Of a stretch of 64,000 bases of DNA, positions 16,846 through 24,838 are shown piece after piece. The DNA comes from Deltaproteobacteria bacterium. GTDB lineage: Bacteria; Myxococcota_A; Polyangia; Polyangiales; Sandaracinaceae. Where the stretch lies: NCBI GenBank assembly GCA_017303575.1, contig JAFLCL010000014.1, forward strand, positions 1 through 64,000, read 5' to 3'. The notes under the pieces are model-generated. The model had not been told where the DNA came from, did not search any database, and saw only the letters and a list, made by a program, of their open reading frames with translations. The translations under genes were made by a program, and so were the position numbers. The number at the start of each line of letters is the position of its first letter. Position 1 is the stretch's first letter.

Positions 16846-18126
16846 ATGACGCCCTCCGTCCCCTCGCGCGCCACCCTCTCCTCCCTCGGCCTGGGTCTCC
16901 TCACCCTGCTCGGCTGCAGCAGCACCAGCGGCAGCAGCGCCGGTGGATCGTCGTCGTCGGGCGGTGAGTCCCAGACCCACGCGCCGATGGAGCTCGACGC
17001 GGCCGTCGCAGCGAGCAACCGCTTCACCGCCGAGCTCTACCGCACGATCGCGCAGCCCCACGCGAACGGAGCAGCCTCGCCCTACTCGGTCGCCGTCGCG
17101 TTCGGCATGACGCGCGAGGGCGCGCGCGGCGAGACCCGCAGCGAGCTCGACGCGGCGCTCCACCTCGAAGGCGACACCACCCGCGCCAACGCCGCGCTCG
17201 CCGAGCGCCTCGCGACGATCGGGGCCTCCGGCGTCGAGCTCCGCACCGCCAACCGGGTGTTCCTCGAGGAGACGCAGAGCGTCGAGCCCACCTTCGAGGC
17301 CTCGATGCGCGACGGCTTCCACGCACCCTTCGAGCGCGTCGGCTTCATCGCCGATCCGGAGTCCTCGCGCGTGCGCGTGAACGACTGGGTCGCGTCGCAG
17401 ACCAACGATCGCATCCGCGACCTCTTACCGCCCGCGTCGATCGACGGCGACACGCGCCTCGTGCTCACCAACGCCGTCTACTTCCAAGGCACGTGGCAGA
17501 CCTCGTTCGATCGCGCGCGCACGCAGGATCTCGGCTTCTTCGTCGATGGGACCACGCCCGCCAACGTGCCGATGATGCAGGCCGAGCGCGCGATGCGCTT
17601 CGGCCACGCGGAGGGCGCGGCGGTGGGCGAGCTGCCCTACACGGGCGGCGAGATCTCGATGATCGTGGTGGTGCCCGACGCGCAGGATGGCCTCCCTGCG
17701 CTGCTCTCCGACCTCGACGGCGATCGCATGCAGCGCTGGATCGACTCGCTCACCGAGCGCCCCAACGTGATCCTCAAGCTCCCGCGCTTCCGCGTCGCGC
17801 CGAGCGAGAGCCTCGCGCTCAGCGAGCCGATGCGCAGCCTCGGCGTACGCCTCGCGTTCCAGTCGGGCGACGCGGATCTCACCGGCATCGCGACCACCCA
17901 TCCGCCGCTCTTCGTGGCCGAGGGCTACCACCGCGCGTTCGTCGAGGTGAACGAAGAGGGCACCGAGGCTGCCGCCGCCACGGCCGTGGTCATCTCCACG
18001 CGCAGCGCGCCGACGCGTCCGCCCCAGCGCGACGAGCTCATCGCCGATCGCCCCTTCCTCTTCTTCCTCCGCGACACGCGCACCGGCGCGATCCTCTTCG
18101 TCGGCCACGTCGTCGATCCGCGCTGA
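16846..18126 (+). CDS. Lipoprotein serpin (serine protease inhibitor)
   Basis: 426 residues. Signal peptide with lipobox LLGC, a Ser/Gly linker, then a complete serpin domain: SPYSVAVAFGMTREGARGET, LTNAVYFQGTWQTSFD, and the C-terminal RPFLFFLRDTRTGAILFVGHVVDP (given in parts: RPFLFFLRDT; ILFVGHVVDP). The hinge EEGTEAAAATA is of the inhibitory type with small residues. Counting from the hinge, P1-P1' is Arg386-Ser387, predicting inhibition of trypsin-like proteases. As a surface lipoprotein it would guard the envelope against secreted proteases, its own or foreign. Stop codon lies inside repeat copy C. Confidence 0.93.
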   Translation: MTPSVPSRATLSSLGLGLLTLLGCSSTSGSSAGGSSSSGGESQTHAPMELDAAVAASNRFTAELYRTIAQPHANGAASPYSVAVAFGMTREGARGETRSELDAALHLEGDTTRANAALAERLATIGASGVELRTANRVFLEETQSVEPTFEASMRDGFHAPFERVGFIADPESSRVRVNDWVASQTNDRIRDLLPPASIDGDTRLVLTNAVYFQGTWQTSFDRARTQDLGFFVDGTTPANVPMMQAERAMRFGHAEGAAVGELPYTGGEISMIVVVPDAQDGLPALLSDLDGDRMQRWIDSLTERPNVILKLPRFRVAPSESLALSEPMRSLGVRLAFQSGDADLTGIATTHPPLFVAEGYHRAFVEVNEEGTEAAAATAVVISTRSAPTRPPQRDELIADRPFLFFLRDTRTGAILFVGHVVDPR

Positions 18127-18299
18127 GTTTCCCGCGCCTCCGGCGCTCGATGCGGGGGCCCGACCCCCGCACCCCCATCGGTCCTTCGTCGCTTCGCTCC
18201 TCCATCCCTCGCGCCTCAAGGGGGCTTCGCCCCCGCCGGCTGGCTCCCCGAGAGCGACGTCTCGATTCTTTCTTGCTCCCTGAGTTTCCCGGGCCTCCA
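18124..18299 (+). repeat. Stop-codon-capping structured repeat, copy C
   Basis: Begins TGAGTTTCCCGCGCCTCC, its TGA being the serpin stop, and ends with a second TGAGTTTCCCGGGCCTCC (18281-18298). Inside are hairpins GCGCC-TCC-GGCGC, TGCGGGGG/CCCCCGCA (18151-18171) and GGGGGC-TTC-GCCCCC (18220-18234), then CGATTCTTTCTT. Over 118 bp it is about 92 percent identical to copy D by eye. It fills most of the 248-bp gap before PFK-2. Confidence 0.8.
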
Positions 18300-18362
18300 G
18301 CGCATGGCGCCCCGCGAGGGTCGATCGAGCAGAACCTCTGACGCATCGGGCCCGCGGCTCGA

Positions 18363-18368
18363 TATGCT
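18363..18368 (+). promoter_or_regulatory. -10-like TATGCT for leaderless PFK-2 mRNA
   Basis: TATGCT ends 6 nt before GTG 18375. The -35 side is not clear (CTGACG lies 19 bp upstream). Confidence 0.45.
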
Positions 18369-18374
18369 CGATGC

Positions 18375-19640
18375 GTGTCGTCGACGCGTCATCGAGAACG
18401 ACCCCGCCTCGCGCAGCTCGCCCTCGTGATGGTGGGCCTGCCCGCGCGAGGCAAGACCCACATCGCGCGCCGCCTCGCGCGCTACCTCTCGTGGCTGGGC
18501 TACTCGACGCGGGTGTTCAACGTCGGCAACTACCGACGCGCGCGCCTCGGCTCGCAGAAGGATCAGAGCTTCTTCGACCCCGACAACGCCGAGGCCAGCG
18601 CCGCGCGCGCCGAGGTCGCGAAGGTCGCGCTCGACGACATGGTCGCCTGGTTCGCCGACGGCGGGGAGGTCGGCCTCTACGACGCCACGAACTCCACGCG
18701 CGAGCGTCGGCTCCAAGTCGCCGATCGTTGTCGCGCGGCGGGCCTGCAGGTCGTGTTCGTGGAGTCGCTCTGCGAGGACGAAGAGGTCATCGAGTCGAAC
18801 ATCCGGCAGACGAAGCTCCACATGCCGGACTACGCGAACTTCGATCCCGAGCGCGCCGTGGACGACTTCCGCCAGCGCATCGCGAACTACGCGCGCGTCT
18901 ACGAGCCGGTCGTTCCCGACGAGGGCAGCTTCGTGAAGCTCATCGACGTGGGTCGACGGCTCGAGGCGCACCGCATCCAGGGCTACCTGCCCTCGCGCCT
19001 CGTCTACTTCCTCATGAACCTCCACCCCATCCCGCGACCGATCTACCTCACGCGGCACGGTGAGAGCCTCTTCAACGTCGAGCACCGCATCGGCGGCGAC
19101 TCGCTGCTCTCGCCCCGCGGCGAGGCCTTCGCCGCGCGCCTGTCGGGCTTCGTGGCCAAGGAGATCGGCGAGGACAGGGAGATCTCGATCTTCACGAGCA
19201 CGCTCCGCCGCACCATCGAGACCGCACGACCGCTGGGGCGAACCACCGTCGAGTGGCGCGCGCTCGACGAGATCGACGCCGGCGACTGCGACGGCATGAC
19301 GTACGAGGAGATCCAGCGACGGCTCCCCGACGAGTACGAGTCGCGCGAGTCGCACAAGTTCGACTACCGCTACCCGCGCGGCGAGTCCTACCGCGACGTG
19401 ATCCGTCGCCTCGAGCCCGTCATCGTGGAGATCGAGCGCGAGCGGACGCCGGTGATGGTCGTCGCGCACCAGGCGGTGCTTCGCGCGCTCTACGCCTACC
19501 TGATGGACCGACCGCCCCACGAGTGCCCGCACATCGAGGTGCCACTGCACACCGTCATCAAGCTCACGCCCACCACGTACGCCTGCGCCGAAGAGCGGAT
19601 CGCGCTCGGGCCCACGGCCTCCGCGATCACGCGTCCTTGA
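18375..19640 (+). CDS. Bifunctional 6-phosphofructo-2-kinase/fructose-2,6-bisphosphatase
   Basis: 421 residues. N-terminal kinase half: Walker A GLPARGKT (21-28), FNVGNYRR, SFFDPDN and DATNSTRERR, all eukaryote-like. C-terminal histidine-phosphatase half: PRPIYLTRHGES (catalytic His about 228), acidic DEIDAGDCDGM and the second His in VVAHQAVLRAL (about 364). Both active sites look complete, so the protein could make and destroy fructose-2,6-bisphosphate, the glycolytic regulator best known in eukaryotes. It lacks the long N- and C-terminal regulatory tails of animal isoforms. Followed after 3 bp by a small lipoprotein gene. Function by family; not known whether this organism uses the metabolite. 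Confidence 0.93.
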   Translation: MSSTRHRERPRLAQLALVMVGLPARGKTHIARRLARYLSWLGYSTRVFNVGNYRRARLGSQKDQSFFDPDNAEASAARAEVAKVALDDMVAWFADGGEVGLYDATNSTRERRLQVADRCRAAGLQVVFVESLCEDEEVIESNIRQTKLHMPDYANFDPERAVDDFRQRIANYARVYEPVVPDEGSFVKLIDVGRRLEAHRIQGYLPSRLVYFLMNLHPIPRPIYLTRHGESLFNVEHRIGGDSLLSPRGEAFAARLSGFVAKEIGEDREISIFTSTLRRTIETARPLGRTTVEWRALDEIDAGDCDGMTYEEIQRRLPDEYESRESHKFDYRYPRGESYRDVIRRLEPVIVEIERERTPVMVVAHQAVLRALYAYLMDRPPHECPHIEVPLHTVIKLTPTTYACAEERIALGPTASAITRP

Positions 19641-19643
19641 TGC

Positions 19644-20045
19644 ATGCGCGCCGCTCGCTCCATCACGCTGACTGCCTTGCTTCCACTGCTCGCTGCATGC
19701 GGACCGAGCGCGCAGCAGGTCGCGGCCGAGGACACGGTGCGCACCGCGTCGCGGGCGCTCGCCGAGGCCCACACGACCGGCGGGGAGGACGCCCGGCTCC
19801 GCGTGGCGCTCGACGAAGCCGACACGTGGCTCGCCCACGGCGAGGAGGCCGTGAACGAGTGGGGCAGCGGCGCTCGCTCGTTCGCGTGGGAGACGATGGC
19901 GCCGTGCCTCGCACGCGCCCTGCGCGACGTGCGCGATGCGCTGCTCGGAGCAGGCCATGACGTGCCCACCGATCTCGAGAGCGCCGAGGTGAGCGCCAGC
20001 GCGGTGACGGATCACCGCTGCCCGCGGCGCGAGGGATCGCGATGA
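19644..20045 (+). CDS. Small lipoprotein, unknown function
   Basis: 133 residues. Signal peptide with lipobox LAAC. The mature part is Ala/Glu/Asp-rich and mostly helical, with two Cys. Starts 3 bp after the PFK-2 stop, so co-transcribed. No family recognised. Confidence 0.7.
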   Translation: MRAARSITLTALLPLLAACGPSAQQVAAEDTVRTASRALAEAHTTGGEDARLRVALDEADTWLAHGEEAVNEWGSGARSFAWETMAPCLARALRDVRDALLGAGHDVPTDLESAEVSASAVTDHRCPRREGSR

Positions 20046-20087
20046 CCGCGCGCGCGATCGCGATCCCCAGCACGGCACGGTGACGAC

Positions 20088-21323
20088 GTGAACGAACGAA
20101 CGAGACCGACGGAGTTCCGCTACCGCGAGCGTGTCGATCGTGCCCCGCACGTCGCCGTTCGTCGCATCGCGCGCGCGATCGGCATCGATCTCACGCCGCC
20201 GGAGTCACTGGTCGCGGCGTTCGAATCCGCCTATTTCAAGGGCGATCCGCACGCGGACGCGTTCGTGCGCGCGTGCCTTCGCCGGGGCCTGGGCCTCCAT
20301 GGCGCGCGCGACGCGCTCGATCGTGCGCTCGCCGGAGAGCACCACGACGCGATGTCCGACGAGCTCCGCGCGCTGCTCGCCGACGTGACGGCGAGGCCGT
20401 CGTGGCTCGACGACGATCGGGTCGCGCGCGGCGCGCGTGTGTTTCGTCGGTGGGGAAGCACGGTGTTCCGTTTCGCGGGGACGATCACGCTCGGCGGCTA
20501 CCTCGAGAGCTCGGTGGCCAAGCCGCTCGCGCTCTCGGGCGGCTACGTCGGCAGCGCCGCGCGGCATCGGTTCCTCGAGACAGCGTCGTTCTGGATCGAG
20601 GTGTCCGAGCCCGACGGCCTCGCGCGTGGTGCACCGGGCTACGTGGCCGCGCTGCGCGTGCGCCTGCTCCACGCGATGGTGCGCGCACGCCTCGACGGTC
20701 ACCGCGAGTGGAACGAGGCGGCGTGGGGCGTGCCGATCAGCGAAGGCGACGCGATCCTCACCCTGCTCGGGGGAAGCCTCGCGCCGGGCTTGGGCCTCTC
20801 GCTGCTCGGCTACCGCACGTCGCGCGAGGAGATCGAGGACCTGCTGCACTTCTGGCGGTGGGTCGGTCACCTCATGGGCGTGCGCTTCGCGCCCTTCCCC
20901 GAGACGTTCGCCGAGGCCCTGCGCCTCGCCTACGTGGCCTCGCTCAAGGGCAGCGCCACCGCAGGCGAGGATGGCCGCGCGCTCTGTCGCGCGTACGTCG
21001 AGGCCTTCACGCCCACGCCGAGCGATGACCTGATCGAGCGCGCCGTCTCGCGCGTGGAGCACGGCGTGCACCGCGGGATGACGCGCCTCTTCCTCTCACG
21101 CCGCGTATACGAAGCGCAGGGCCTCCCGCCGGCGGGTCTCTGGCCGCTCGTGCCGTTGCTGCCGTTCCCGCTCGTGTTCACCGCCGAGACGCTGCGCCGT
21201 CGCTCGAAGACGCTCGACGATCTCGCCGACGCGTTCGCGCGCGAGGAGCGGCGCACGTGGCTCGCGCATCACACGAAGGGCAAGACCGCGGCGTTCCGTC
21301 CCACCGAGTCCCTCCGACGCTGA
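20088..21323 (+). CDS. MpaB/Lcp-like (DUF2236) oxygenase-family protein
   Basis: 411 residues, GTG start. The conserved middle matches the DUF2236 group of latex-clearing protein and MpaB: FRFAGTITLGGYLESSVAKP, then GAPGYVAALRVRLLHAMVRARL (in parts: GYVAALRVRLLHAMVRA), a WN..AWGVPISEGDAILT segment and a helical LLHFWRWVGHLMGV. Lcp uses heme b to cleave poly(cis-1,4-isoprene); MpaB acts on prenyl side chains. The His in LLHAMVR is the candidate heme ligand by analogy. No Tat signal is seen, unlike secreted Lcp, so this copy is likely intracellular. Substrate unknown. Confidence 0.75.
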   Translation: MNERTRPTEFRYRERVDRAPHVAVRRIARAIGIDLTPPESLVAAFESAYFKGDPHADAFVRACLRRGLGLHGARDALDRALAGEHHDAMSDELRALLADVTARPSWLDDDRVARGARVFRRWGSTVFRFAGTITLGGYLESSVAKPLALSGGYVGSAARHRFLETASFWIEVSEPDGLARGAPGYVAALRVRLLHAMVRARLDGHREWNEAAWGVPISEGDAILTLLGGSLAPGLGLSLLGYRTSREEIEDLLHFWRWVGHLMGVRFAPFPETFAEALRLAYVASLKGSATAGEDGRALCRAYVEAFTPTPSDDLIERAVSRVEHGVHRGMTRLFLSRRVYEAQGLPPAGLWPLVPLLPFPLVFTAETLRRRSKTLDDLADAFAREERRTWLAHHTKGKTAAFRPTESLRR

Positions 21324-21398
21324 GCACGATCGAGGCTCGACGCACGGGGGGATCGATCCGTCAGGAGCGTCGGGCGTTCGGGTCTACGCTGGGGCGCC

Positions 21399-22091
21399 AT
21401 GGCCGACACCCATTCCGTCGAGCGTCACCTGAGCCTCTCGATCGCAGACTACGATCGCGAGATCCGCCGGCTCGTCCCGCACTACGACGAGATGGTCCGA
21501 GAAGGTCTCGCCGTGCTCGAAGCGCTTGTCGCGCCCGACGCGCGCATCGTCGATCTGGGCACGGGCACGGGACGGCTCGCGGAGGCCCTCGCTGGGGCGA
21601 TGCCGCGCGCGCACGTGATCGCGGTGGACGTCGATCCGCGCATGCTCGAGGCTGCGGGCACACGCCTCGCGCGCTTCGGCGAGCGCGTCACGCTCGCCCC
21701 GCAGAGCTTCTTCGAGGCGCTGCCTGCGTGCGATGCCGTCGTCGCATCGCTCTCCTTGCACCATGTGCACGAGCTCGATCGCAAGGTCGCCGTCCACCGC
21801 GCGATCCACGACGCGCTCCGCCCCGGCGGCGTGCTCGTCGTGCTCGATGCCACCGTCAGCGGCGACCCACGGCTCTCGGCGCGCACGTTCACGCGCTGGG
21901 CGGACGCGATGGCCGAGCACGGCATCGACACGGCCACCGCGCACGGACACTTCCGCAGCTGGTCGAAGGAAGAGCGCTACTTCTCGCTCGCCGAGGAGCT
22001 CGACGCGCTCGGGCGCGCGGGCTTCGCGCACCCCGAGTGCTTCTGGAGGAAGGGCCCGGTGAGCGTCTACGGCGCGATCAAGAGCACCTGA
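21399..22091 (+). CDS. Class I SAM-dependent methyltransferase
   Basis: 230 residues. Motif I IVDLGTGTGRLAEAL, acidic loop VIAVDVDPRML, DAVVASLSLHHVHELD and the post-motif LRPGGVLVVLDATVSGD define the fold. No signal peptide. TACGCT ends 8 nt before ATG. Resembles UbiE/MerR-associated small-molecule methyltransferases, but the acceptor is unknown. Converges on the gene at 22104 with 12 bp between stop codons. Confidence 0.85.
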   Translation: MADTHSVERHLSLSIADYDREIRRLVPHYDEMVREGLAVLEALVAPDARIVDLGTGTGRLAEALAGAMPRAHVIAVDVDPRMLEAAGTRLARFGERVTLAPQSFFEALPACDAVVASLSLHHVHELDRKVAVHRAIHDALRPGGVLVVLDATVSGDPRLSARTFTRWADAMAEHGIDTATAHGHFRSWSKEERYFSLAEELDALGRAGFAHPECFWRKGPVSVYGAIKST

Positions 22092-22103
22092 TCTCGCCGT
22101 GGC

Positions 22104-22625
22104 TCACGACGACGCCGAGCCCACGAGCTCGCGCAAGAGCACCGAGACGCGCGCGCTCGCGACCCGCAGATCGTGGCGCGCCGATTCGTCGCTCGCGATC
22201 GCCTCGAGCGGCGCGAGCGCGGCGCGGATCGGGTCGTCGCTCGCCTCGCGCGCATCGAGGCCATCGCGCGTGAGGCCGTCGGCGATGCGCACGATCGCGA
22301 CCATCGCCGCAGGCGCGAGATCGGGATCGTGCCCCGCCGCGATCTCGGCCAGCCGCGGCAGCGCCTCCTCGGGCGCGTGAAGCCAAGGACAGGCGCGCAG
22401 CGCGGCGATCACGATCGCGGGATCGAGCGTCCCAGTGGCGACCCCCATCGCACCGAGGCGGGCCAGCACGGCGTCGTCACCCAGACGATCGACCATGCGC
22501 GCGAGCTCGAGCGGATCGGACGACACCACGAGCGCGAGCGGATCGGCGGGTCGCGATTGTGCGAACAGGTCTGGGGTCACGACCAGCGAAAGCAGACAGG
22601 CGAGCACGATCGACGATCCACGCAT
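22104..22625 (-). CDS. Secreted helical protein, unknown
   Basis: 173 residues from ATG 22625. Signal peptide ending LFAQ, then Ala/Leu-rich helical repeats (LGDDAVLARLGAMG, LPRLAEIAAGHD, LAPLEAIASDESARHD) that resemble HEAT/armadillo-type pairs. No catalytic motif. Promoter GTGACG-17-TATCGA lies 7 nt upstream of ATG. Function unknown. Confidence 0.7.
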   Translation of the reverse strand: MRGSSIVLACLLSLVVTPDLFAQSRPADPLALVVSSDPLELARMVDRLGDDAVLARLGAMGVATGTLDPAIVIAALRACPWLHAPEEALPRLAEIAAGHDPDLAPAAMVAIVRIADGLTRDGLDAREASDDPIRAALAPLEAIASDESARHDLRVASARVSVLLRELVGSASS

Positions 22626-22632
22626 CGACCGT

Positions 22633-22661
22633 TCGATACGCGATCGCGCCGTCACCGTCAC
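22633..22661 (-). promoter_or_regulatory. Leaderless-type promoter of the 22625 gene
   Basis: Minus strand: GTGACG (22661-22656), 17-bp spacer, TATCGA (22638-22633), 7 nt, ATG 22625. Confidence 0.5.
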
Positions 22662-22681
22662 GCGCGTTCGCGCGTCGGTGC

Positions 22682-24769
22682 TCACGGCCCGAGTGCGCGC
22701 ACCCTCGCGGCGACGGTCGCATTCGGACGCACCTCGAGCGATCGCCGATACGCCGCCCGCGCTGCGTCCACGCGACCCTCGCCTTCTTCGACGCGGCCCA
22801 GGTTGTAGAGGCAGGCCCCGAGCGCACGTCGCCCGCGATCGTCGGTGCCTCGCTCGAGCACGACGAGCGCTCCCTCGATCTCGCGACGCGCTCCGACGAG
22901 GTCGCCTGCGCCGATCTGCGAGAACCCCGCACCGCACCGCGTGGCAGCGGCCTCGACCTCGGCGCTCGATGGCACGGGCGCCGCGCTCGACGTGTCGATC
23001 GGCGGTTCGCGAGGGCTCGGAACGGTCGTCGACGGGAGCACGGCCTCCGCCTCGGCGCGAGGCAACGGTCGGCTCGCGCGTCCGCCGCACCCCTCGACGA
23101 CGAGGCTCCCTCCTTCGATGCGCATGCGCGGCGACGCGAGGCTCTCTGGGGTGACACCCGCGCGCCGCATCCCCCCCGCGCGCAGCTCGAGCTCGGCGAT
23201 CACCACGCTGCCCTCGCGCGCGAGCGTGAGGAACACACGACGTCGCGCTTCACCCAGCCCGCACGTCTCGTCGCCCTCCTCGCCGAAGCAGCTCTGTTCG
23301 TTCTCGGAGATCTCGAGCATCACCTCGAGCGCGCTCGCGTCGCGAACCTCGGCGCGCTCGAGGAAGGTCGCTTCTTCGGTTCCGTCACTGAGGACGCCGA
23401 GCCCCTCGATCCACCGCGTGGATCCGTCGGGCTCGAGCCACGCGAGCGCCGTTCCGCCGTAGTCGCGCTTCTGGAAGAGGATCGGGCCGTCCGTGTCGCA
23501 GTCCGCCAGGCCACCAGGCAGCTGCGCACACAGCCAACGCCGCGCCTCGGCTTCGTCCGCAGGCGGAGTCTCGTCGTCGTCCGGATCGCGAACGAGCGCT
23601 CCCCAGAGCGCCACGAGGCTGGGCGCCGTCGACGGCGTCACGGCGCGCACCTCCAGCCTGCACCACCCGGGCAGCGGTCCCGTCGGCGGCGCGGGCTCGG
23701 GCGGGTCGACGCCCGTCGCGGGCAGCACGAGATCGACCGCCACGAACCGCCGTGACGTGGAGTCCGTCGCTCGCCAGCCGCGCACGAGGCCCTCGCGTGT
23801 GATCGCCAGCACACCACCCTCCCCGGGAGCCAACGTGGCGAGCCCTTCGCTCCGCTCGAACACGGGATCCCGATCGTCGTAGCGCGACACCACACGCAAC
23901 CGACCATCCGCCGCGAGGCCGTGGATCTGGGAGGAGGTTCCTCCGAGCGCGACGGCATCTCGCAGAGCCTCGACCGACACCATCTCGCCCTCGCGGGGCA
24001 CGCGAACCACCGTCCCATCTGCGCGCGCGAGGTACTCCTCGTTCACGAGCCCAAACGCGTCGCGAACGTCACGCACCTCGCTCGGCGCCTCGGTGCTCGA
24101 GCCCCAACGCAGCACGCGACCATCGCGCAGGAACGCATACCGGCTCCAGCCGAGCGACATGCGCTCGACGCCCTCGAGCGGCACCTCGTGGGGCACCGTC
24201 ACGTGCGAGATGCCGCTCACCTGCGTGTCGAGCGCAGCATCGCGCGCGCCCCAGCACGTCACGTGCGCACCCGTTCTCGCGCAGTAGCGCGACATGCCTG
24301 CCCAGATCGCATCCGCGCCAGCAACACCGGCGACCGGCACGAGCCGACCGCCCGAGCGGCGGTCGTCACCACCACCGAGCTCTCCGGTGCGCCCTCGGCC
24401 CCAACACACGACGCCACCACCCGCGCGAACGGCACACGCGGAGGACGCCGTCGCTGCGAGCGCGATCGCGTCATCCAGGTGCACGACCTCGCGGGCACCC
24501 TCGACGGGATCGGTGTGGCCTTGGCCGAGCTGTCCCTCGGTGTCGTCGCCCCAGCACGCGACGCGACCATTCGCGCGCAACGCACACGCAAACCCGCTGC
24601 CCTGCGCCACGGCGACCGCGCGGGCGGGATCGGGCGGAGGTGTGGGCGGGGTCGCCGGCGCGACGATCGTGGTCAGCGCGGGCGAGGGGGCCGCAGGCGG
24701 AGGCGCGACCTCACCACCGCAGGCGCCGCTGGCCGACAGGATCACGACCACCAAGAAGGCTCTCGACAC
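22682..24769 (-). CDS. RCC1-like beta-propeller lipoprotein
   Basis: 695 residues from GTG 24769, which gives the signal peptide SRAFLVVVILSASGACGG (lipobox SGAC) and lies 6 nt after TATGCT. RCC1-type repeats are clear in the first 300 residues: FACALRANGRVACWGDDTEG, SACAVRAGGGVVCWGRGRTG, then weaker ones. The C-terminal half has no clear family until a short TPR-like end (ALGACLYNLGRVEEGEGRVDAARAAYRRSL, quoted in part: AARAAYRRSLEVRPNATV). Such lipoproteins are numerous in Polyangiales; ligand unknown. Confidence 0.85.
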   Translation of the reverse strand: MSRAFLVVVILSASGACGGEVAPPPAAPSPALTTIVAPATPPTPPPDPARAVAVAQGSGFACALRANGRVACWGDDTEGQLGQGHTDPVEGAREVVHLDDAIALAATASSACAVRAGGGVVCWGRGRTGELGGGDDRRSGGRLVPVAGVAGADAIWAGMSRYCARTGAHVTCWGARDAALDTQVSGISHVTVPHEVPLEGVERMSLGWSRYAFLRDGRVLRWGSSTEAPSEVRDVRDAFGLVNEEYLARADGTVVRVPREGEMVSVEALRDAVALGGTSSQIHGLAADGRLRVVSRYDDRDPVFERSEGLATLAPGEGGVLAITREGLVRGWRATDSTSRRFVAVDLVLPATGVDPPEPAPPTGPLPGWCRLEVRAVTPSTAPSLVALWGALVRDPDDDETPPADEAEARRWLCAQLPGGLADCDTDGPILFQKRDYGGTALAWLEPDGSTRWIEGLGVLSDGTEEATFLERAEVRDASALEVMLEISENEQSCFGEEGDETCGLGEARRRVFLTLAREGSVVIAELELRAGGMRRAGVTPESLASPRMRIEGGSLVVEGCGGRASRPLPRAEAEAVLPSTTVPSPREPPIDTSSAAPVPSSAEVEAAATRCGAGFSQIGAGDLVGARREIEGALVVLERGTDDRGRRALGACLYNLGRVEEGEGRVDAARAAYRRSLEVRPNATVAARVRALGP

Positions 24770-24775
24770 CGCGCG

Positions 24776-24781
24776 AGCATA
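24776..24781 (-). promoter_or_regulatory. -10-like TATGCT for leaderless RCC1 lipoprotein mRNA
   Basis: Minus strand TATGCT (24781-24776) then 6 nt to GTG 24769, the same hexamer and spacing as upstream of PFK-2. Confidence 0.5.
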
Positions 24782-24838
24782 GCGGTCGCCCACGCCTGCC
24801 GGTCTCACGCGCAACTCACGACCTGTCTCGCGCGTCGC

